NCBI GenBank assembly: GCA_964016985.1
Contig: OZ024828.1
Location: forward strand, 80,894,033-80,958,032
Source of the DNA: Anodontia alba
Lineage: Eukaryota > Mollusca > Bivalvia > Lucinida > Lucinidae
Direction: 5' to 3'
Length of the DNA: 64,000 bases
Shown here: positions 58,496-64,000 of the stretch, in pieces
How positions within the stretch are numbered: position 1 is the stretch's first letter
How the letters are laid out: every line of letters begins with the position of its first letter
Notes under the pieces: generated by a model
Told to the model about the DNA's origin: nothing
The model's input: the letters and a program-made list of their open reading frames with translations, nothing else
The model's database searches: none
Position numbers and translations under genes: made by a program

Positions 58496-58880
58496 TTTGT
58501 ATTTTAGATTTGTTAGAGCGGATATTAAGCGAAATTTAAAAGAGAAATAGCTCTGACTGGAAAATGTTCACTTCCCTTACCGCTGTGTATTTTTTTTCCA
58601 GTAAAGGAAAGAATTTTTTGCTCACTCTGTATACATTTTATGCACAGGATTTAAGGATTAGAAAACTAAATTCAAGCAAAAGCGGGGTCTTTTTGAACAA
58701 CTAGTGGATAAAATTGCCGGGTGTATCCCTTCTCCTTAAGTACATAGAAGTTTAAGGCCCGTATTGAACTAAACACCTTAGAAGATACAAATGTGCTGTA
58801 GCCTTTTGAGGTCGAGCGTTTAAAAGAAAGACTCAGCTCTTCCATTTTACATAGCAACACTTTATTTATTCCAAATTTTT

Positions 58881-59014
58881 TGGTTGTCTTATCCAAAAAG
58901 AAATATTCACTTACTGTGACATTTTCGGTTCTCATCGAGAACCATCATCAGATTGTAATCATGACCTCGAGACTGTCACGGTAAGTGAAAATTCCTTTTT
59001 GGATTAGACAACCA
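58881..59014 (-). repeat. Inverted repeat with hammerhead-like core
   Basis: Arms of 40 bp (tggttgtcttatccaaaaag... and inverse) around a 54-bp loop. On the - strand the loop reads ctgatga, t, a perfect 7-bp hairpin (ggttctc/gagaacc), gaaa: the CUGAUGA - stem II - GAAA layout of hammerhead ribozymes found in Penelope-like element repeats. The extra t and absent stem I pairing argue against an active ribozyme. Confidence 0.5.
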
Positions 59015-59220
59015 GAAAAATGTCGGATAATGTAATAATCTATCCTAATGAACCTATTTTGTGAAATACTTCATTTAGTTCACTCACGTATTAACCCTTT
59101 CAGCCCTGCAGACTAAACTGATACTTATGCAAACATTGTAGATCCAGATAAGACGGCTCGTCACGAGATATCTCATCAGGATATACACTGTTGTATACAC
59201 TGATATACACTATACATTCA

Positions 59221-59420
59221 GTGGAGCGCTGTGGTGCAGTGGTAAAGCATCGGACTCGAGATCGAGAGGTACCGGGTTCGATCCCCACTCAAGTGTTGTT
59301 TCCTTGAGCAAGAGACTTTATCCACATTGCTTAGTACTGGTTTCTACCCAGGAAAAGAGAGGGCCACATGGAAGATTAGTACTAGTTTACTAAATGTGTT
59401 ACCCTCTATAAATAAAGTCG

Positions 59421-59450
<30 letters not shown>
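59221..59450 (+). mobile_element. Second tRNA-derived SINE family with (att)n tail
   Basis: The head contains an A-box-like tggtgcagtggtaaagc and a B-box gggttcgatcccc near 59274, as in a tRNA. A conserved-looking middle, ttccttgagcaagagac, resembles a central segment shared by several animal SINEs (recall only). The tail is about 10 att units. It sits in the cyclase intron between the exons at 59695 and 56815, in the opposite direction to the gene. Confidence 0.85.
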
Positions 59451-59452
<2 letters not shown>

Positions 59453-59694
59453 TGTTCGCCATTCTGTGTACGATTTTGTCCAAATTCAAAGATGAAAGAG
59501 TCCACTTCAGAAACTCAAGGATGAAAGGGTTAAACACAGAGGAGAAACATATCGTTAAAACTGAAACAATGTCACAGACGAGTAATTACATTAATGTGTT
59601 ATAGAACGCGGCTAATTGATCATAATTATCTAGAGACTAAATGCTTTCAGACAATAGTCATGAAAACAATACATAGTATACTCTACTCAATAAC

Positions 59695-59841
59695 CTGCAA
59701 TGGTTTCCCTGTCACAGGTGATTGAACTTGACTGGCCTCGCATATCATATCAAGTGCAAAGTTTGCTACCGGTCGCGCATGCGTTGTTGTTTTGATTGGC
59801 ACTCCACTTACAATCATATAAGCATCTCCGATCGTTTCTAC
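59695..59841 (-). CDS. GUCY1B2: Guanylate cyclase catalytic-domain exon, first of three visible
   Basis: An exon of a class III guanylate cyclase catalytic domain, 49 codons in phase 0. The acceptor is ...ttttgaag before GTAGAAACG and the donor is GTTATT. The peptide starts VETIGDAYMIVSGVP and ends VTGKPLQ. In this family the Glu of VETIGD recognises guanine (Lys in adenylate cyclases) and the Asp of GDAYM is the second metal-binding Asp; both are present. THARPVANFALDM is the next conserved helix. The preceding exon, with the first metal Asp (FSDIVGFT-type motif), is not in the window and should lie beyond 64000 on this strand. The next exon is 56661-56815, across a 2.9-kb intron holding a tRNA-derived SINE and a GC-rich palindrome. 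Confidence 0.93.
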
Positions 59842-61544
59842 CTTCAAAAATAAGAAAATATATATACAATTAAATCATATTTGCAGGCTTGTAACTACCT
59901 TGTCACACTAACTGATCAGATACATTTCTTGATCGTATTGAAGACAACTTTAAATGGGAAGTTTCCCTTTACTTGGCTTGTAATATAAACAAATGTTTTC
60001 AACTTCATCAGAGGATCTAAACATTAGACTTTATGGTCTTATCGAAATGTTTCTGATGCTCTTCACTATCTTCTCGATAATATCTTTGTTAGAGTTGTAC
60101 TAAATCATGTAGGCAAAGTATGTGTATTTCGATGGGGCCTTATATTGCCTCGCTTGTTGCTGATTTGTTTCTGTTTTGTTACGAGAAAGACCTAATGTTG
60201 CCTCGCTCTTCCGAAACCCGAACCAATGCTACTGAACCATTTAATTTAACTTATAGACTTGCTTAATATTGATAGTATATATTTTGATAAATGGTAAGAA
60301 ACATGTCTCCTAAAGACAAACGAAACTTTTTTGATTTTGACATTGTTAATTATCCATTTCTAGACGGTGACGTTCCACGTATTACGTCATTTGATGTAAA
60401 ATTATCTAAGCGCATTCGTTTTGCCAGAGCATCTATAACGATATTGATTTTAATGGACAATAATGTTATTGACTTTAAATAACAACTGCTAAACTTCTAA
60501 AACAAAGATATCGCATCTATAATTTTATTGACTTTATTCAACTGTTAAACTTCTAAAAAAAAGATATCGGTATCATTAATGTCGCAAAAACATTTAAAAA
60601 AACGTCGACATACAGAATTAATTTCTATGTATAATGTTAGCTCGGAATCCGAGTTTCATGCTGATTATGTTTATAAACAGGAGCATTATTGGTCATCCTG
60701 TTTTTTTCTGACCAGTTAAAACATATCATTAATAGTTATAAAACTGATAGGAAAGAATGTAGATGTTATACGATTTACTGAATGCTAAGTATTTATTACA
60801 ATAAAGATTAACAGCTTTGCTATCCTCTTTAATTGCACAAGGCAGGAATTAATAATGAAATCCTTGCCGGACATTTAAATATTTGGTCCCGGAATTTAGT
60901 CCCGGCTTTCTCTGATTAATCACGGCAAATACCACTACCCGAGAATTGGCGAGAAGTTTCCACGCGACAGCAGGCCGTTTCTTTTGAAAATTTCCATTGT
61001 TTAGAAAACTTTTTAATTATGTGGCAATTTGGCACCAAGTAAAAATATCATGGGCTCTGTTTTCCAACATTCAAACAACCACACTAAAGCCGCTTCACCA
61101 CAGCCTGCGTTTGGTCAGGCACATATAAGATAGGTTGGGAACCGACCTGACAACACCCTTACACATATTCATATGCACCCGAGCCTTCCACGCCTCAGCT
61201 CCGCCCAACCCTTCCTAACTTAAACTCTCCTACATCATCGAGAACTTTCGATGATTGGTAGATTAATTTGGTATTTCGTTAGACCTTGGTTGTGGATTTT
61301 CTATTTGAACTATATTATGTTACGGGCTTATGCTCTTTAAGCAAAAAAAGCTTTGTTTTATTTGGCGAAGTGGCGCTTTGTCTAACAAAATATTGTTTGA
61401 TTTCACGTTATAGATCGTTTTGTTTGTAGCATTTCTTTACTTTTTTTCTATCTTTGAGTTTATTATTTGAAAGAAGTACTATTTTATTTGACAGTTATTT
61501 CATTTGAAATTGCTTAAGTTGATTTCGATTGTTTTGTTCCGTAC
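59842..61544. other. Upstream cyclase intron, no exon seen
   Basis: No minus-strand match to the preceding catalytic exon was seen. A pair of near-identical phrases, ctaaacttctaaaacaaagata and ttaaacttctaaaaaaaaga, at 60488 and 60543 indicates a ~55-bp tandem duplication. Confidence 0.6.
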
Positions 61545-61722
61545 GATCCCTTCCACTAATTCAAGAAGGGAAGTTGTCAGTTTCTGGTGAAAGAATGTGC
61601 AAAAATAGTTGTTAACCCTTTAGAGAACTAAGTCTGCCCAGGAAAAGTGGGGTTAAGTAAACTGACCGGCTCGACATGGTCCTAATTGGTTGACTAGGCA
61701 GTAAAGCCTCAACTCAAACAAT
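61545..61722 (+). mobile_element. 5'-truncated tRNA-derived SINE
   Basis: Only the 3' part of the SINE is present, from cttccactaattcaagaagg to cctcaactcaaaca. The tRNA-like head is missing. It is aligned by eye with the 3' portions of the copies at 4757 and 12222. Confidence 0.82.
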
Positions 61723-61965
61723 CTTATGTAGCTTTATTAAGTGCAAAAAGTGTTAAGTGTTCATATAACTAGGTTTAATTAAGCTCCCCAACAGTTTTAC
61801 GGTATTTCTGCTCAGTGTTTCGTTTTGTTCATGCTGTTTTCATTAGTCTAAAAGTGCTGTTCTTTGATGATGTTTCGTGTAATTCTAAATTTATGCCGCG
61901 CGTTGGGATGACTGTGTATAGTATACACTACTACCGCTACGAATATGCATTTATTTAATATTTGC

Positions 61966-62076
61966 AAAAAAAAAACAACAAAAAAACAAAACAAAAACAA
62001 AACAAAACAAAAAAAACAAACAAACAAAAAAAAAAAACAACAACAAAAACAACAACAAAAACAACAACAAAAAAAC
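61966..62076. repeat. A-rich (aaac/aac)n tract
   Basis: Same composition as 33750-33870; spurious frames on both strands. Confidence 0.95.
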
Positions 62077-62284
62077 AGCACACAGCAAATAATGATACCC
62101 AGGGAATGTCGCAATCACGAAACACAGCCCTCCAAGCCTGATTGTCGCATCTGCGTTTGCATTGGCGAATTAGGCGTGTCAATTTTTCATCCGTTTGTTC
62201 ATTCGTTCGTCAGTGTACTATCGTCCACCCTAGCGTCAACCCTAGTGTCCACCTTAGCGACCACCCCTAAATGCAGTTGGAAAC

Positions 62285-62650
62285 GTTTGAAATATTTTAA
62301 TGATACTTGGTAATAGAAAAGGACAAGGCTGAGTGTCTTGTACAAGAATGACAACTCTCATTTTTTTTATTTTCAGTTATCCCCCCTTTTATATAGACTA
62401 TTTTTCATTTTCTGTCTGTCTCTCTGAAACTAAAATATTTAATGATACTTGGTAGGATTATAGAATAGGGCGAAGCGGAGTATCGTGTACAAGAATGACC
62501 ACTTTCACGCTTTTTTCCAGTTATCCCCCTTGAATATCGACTTTTTTTTCTCGTTTTCAGAATATAACTCATTAGCCTTTTTTGAAGATTCTTATGATAC
62601 TTGGTAGGGTTATTGAATAAAACAAGGCAGAGTGTCATATAAAATTAACA
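62285..62650. repeat. Tandem array, ~145-bp unit, about 2.5 copies
   Basis: tgatacttgg at 62301, 62443 and 62595; each copy has an aaggctgagtgtc-like and a cagttatccccc-like block. Non-coding. Confidence 0.82.
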
Positions 62651-62659
62651 ACGAGAACG

Positions 62660-62950
62660 TAACGTCATGATAAGGTGATAATGTTCCGTGCACAATAGAC
62701 TACTGACGTACTTACCAGTTAAATAGTCATGATCTGTGAATACCCTGATGGCACCAGTACCTAAGCTGTCCTGTTTTGGTTTTAATGCATAAATGAATAT
62801 TTTTTTCTTTTGCTCATCGTAATGTTACACTGTCCGTGTACATCTTATAAAACACAAAATAATTAATTGAGGACTAATGAAATAAACAAGAGGCTGTTGT
62901 CACAGAGAACGCCAAGACCACTAAGGTCTATTTTGCACGGAACGTTACCA
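62660..62950. repeat. Inverted repeat, ~40-bp imperfect arms
   Basis: aatgttccgtgcacaatagac (62680-62700) and gtctattttgcacggaacgtt (62926-62946) with inverse continuations cgtaacgtcatgataagg and ccataacgttacactg. Possibly a foldback element next to the 178-bp duplication. Confidence 0.72.
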
Positions 62951-62964
62951 TAACGTTACACTGT

Positions 62965-63320
62965 CGTTTTTAGGAAATGCACTCAATGTTATCATGACGT
63001 TACACTGTTGTTTCTAGGGAATACACTCAATGTCTTCTTGAATATCTGTACTAATCAGTAAAATCGCGGTAGAATATTAAATTACAGAATACTGTGGGAA
63101 TATTTTGCCATTCTGTGAATGATCGAGGCAATTACAATTAATCGTTTTTAGGAAATGCACTCAATGTTATCATGACGTTACACTGTTGTTTCTAGGGAAT
63201 ACACTCAATGTCTTCTTGAATATCTGTACTAATCAGTAAAATCGCGGTAGAATATTAAATTACAGAATACTGTGGGAATATTTTGCCATTCTGTGATTGA
63301 TCGAGGCAATTACAATTAAT
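62965..63320. repeat. Recent tandem duplication, 178-bp unit x2
   Basis: Copy 1 62965-63142, copy 2 63143-63320. They read the same except one substitution (gtgaatgatc / gtgattgatc). Unit landmarks: cgtttttaggaaatgcactc, aatcgcggtagaatattaaa. Confidence 0.95.
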
Positions 63321-64000
63321 AAAAACGAAGTATGCTTTTATTCAGAAAATAAGAAAAAAAAGTTCACAAAAGCATGATTAAATGTTCCTCTCATGAAATC
63401 ATCTGCTGATCTTGCTTTAAAGTGTAATCGTATTAGGAGGATATTTTATTACCGGTTTCTACAGTAGTTTTAAAAACGCACAGTGTGGTAATTAGGTCGA
63501 ATACGGTAGAATTTTACACTGACATTTCTCAGGACTTAAGTTGCAAAAATCATTATCAGACGACAACAGTATACGTTTATTCTTCCGTAATTTGCCCTTA
63601 TTTGATGTGGCATCGACTTCCATCCATTTACGACCCTTATGACTCTCAGAAGGACTTTTAATCTGAAATGTTCAAACTGATATCAACGGAAAACTCTTAA
63701 ACCTATTGATCTGACAGTTTACACAAACGTTAAACTCACTTAAAACAGTTTAAATCAAACAAAAGGAAGTTGATAGACGAGCCTGATTTCAGTTTCAAGG
63801 CTAACTGGCAAATAATAATTATCTGAGAACAATCTTAGACCATTACTGAGTCAGGATTTATGTTCAATTATCGAAAAGTGCCAATCAAGGCAGTGAATAA
63901 TTAAATATGTAAAATAGTGCCAAGGCCGAAGAGATTTTTTGTGGGTGTGCGGCTGCTAAATCATTTTGAAAAGCTATTATGCTATTAATTAATTATTATA
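63321..64000. other. No gene seen
   Basis: AT-rich DNA to the window end without recognisable elements. Confidence 0.65.

Noticed and set aside
59221..59290. Possible tRNA gene (A and B boxes on the plus strand)
   Set aside because: The sequence continues into a SINE body and an (att)n tail; no acceptor-stem closure was seen.

Overview
The window looks like genomic DNA of a marine invertebrate, most likely a bivalve mollusc. It is AT-rich and intron-dominated. It is crowded with small hairpin elements, tRNA-derived SINEs, ~150-bp tandem arrays with embedded microsatellites, pogo-like TA-flanked elements and a decayed Jockey-type retrotransposon. No prokaryotic gene, tRNA, rRNA or CRISPR array was seen. 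Species assignment is inference; the animal origin is secure from the spliced genes.

Protein-coding content is small and belongs to two gene families. (1) A soluble guanylate cyclase of the beta-2 type. One exon of the heme-NO-binding (HNOB) domain lies on the + strand at 5169-5352. The last three exons of a guanylate cyclase lie on the - strand at 59695-59841, 56661-56815 and 50322-50679; they join in phase and end at a stop codon. (2) The 3' end of a gelsolin-family actin-binding protein on the + strand: exons 25276-25349 (cut by an assembly gap), 37556-37634, 38908-39003 and 42716-42811, joining in phase to a stop codon and a poly(A) signal. A 200-N gap at 25076-25275 divides the window into two contigs. 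The HNOB exon and the cyclase catalytic exons sit on different contigs in opposite orientation, so either there are two cyclase genes or the left contig is joined in the wrong orientation.

Layout: 1-5.2 kb hairpin elements, a pogo-like element and a SINE up to the HNOB exon; 5.6-9.8 kb inverted copies of a dispersed repeat; 10.3-11.1 kb a large inverted repeat; 11-13.5 kb nested hairpin elements and microsatellites; 14.3-16.9 kb the dead retrotransposon; 18-19.5 kb a diverged tandem duplication; 19.5-25 kb palindromic elements; 25.3-42.9 kb the gelsolin 3' end with introns full of repeats and two tandem arrays; 43-49.6 kb hairpin and pogo-like elements; 50.3-59.9 kb the cyclase 3' end; 60-64 kb intronic or intergenic sequence with an array and a recent 178-bp duplication.

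The dominant feature is a ~280-bp element with 15 copies (8 in + orientation, 7 in -). Its centre is a palindrome of about 100-115 bp, flanked by two dissimilar halves and ended by ~16-bp inverted repeats. It covers about 6.5% of the window. One copy is nested in another hairpin element and appears to have inserted without duplicating its target.
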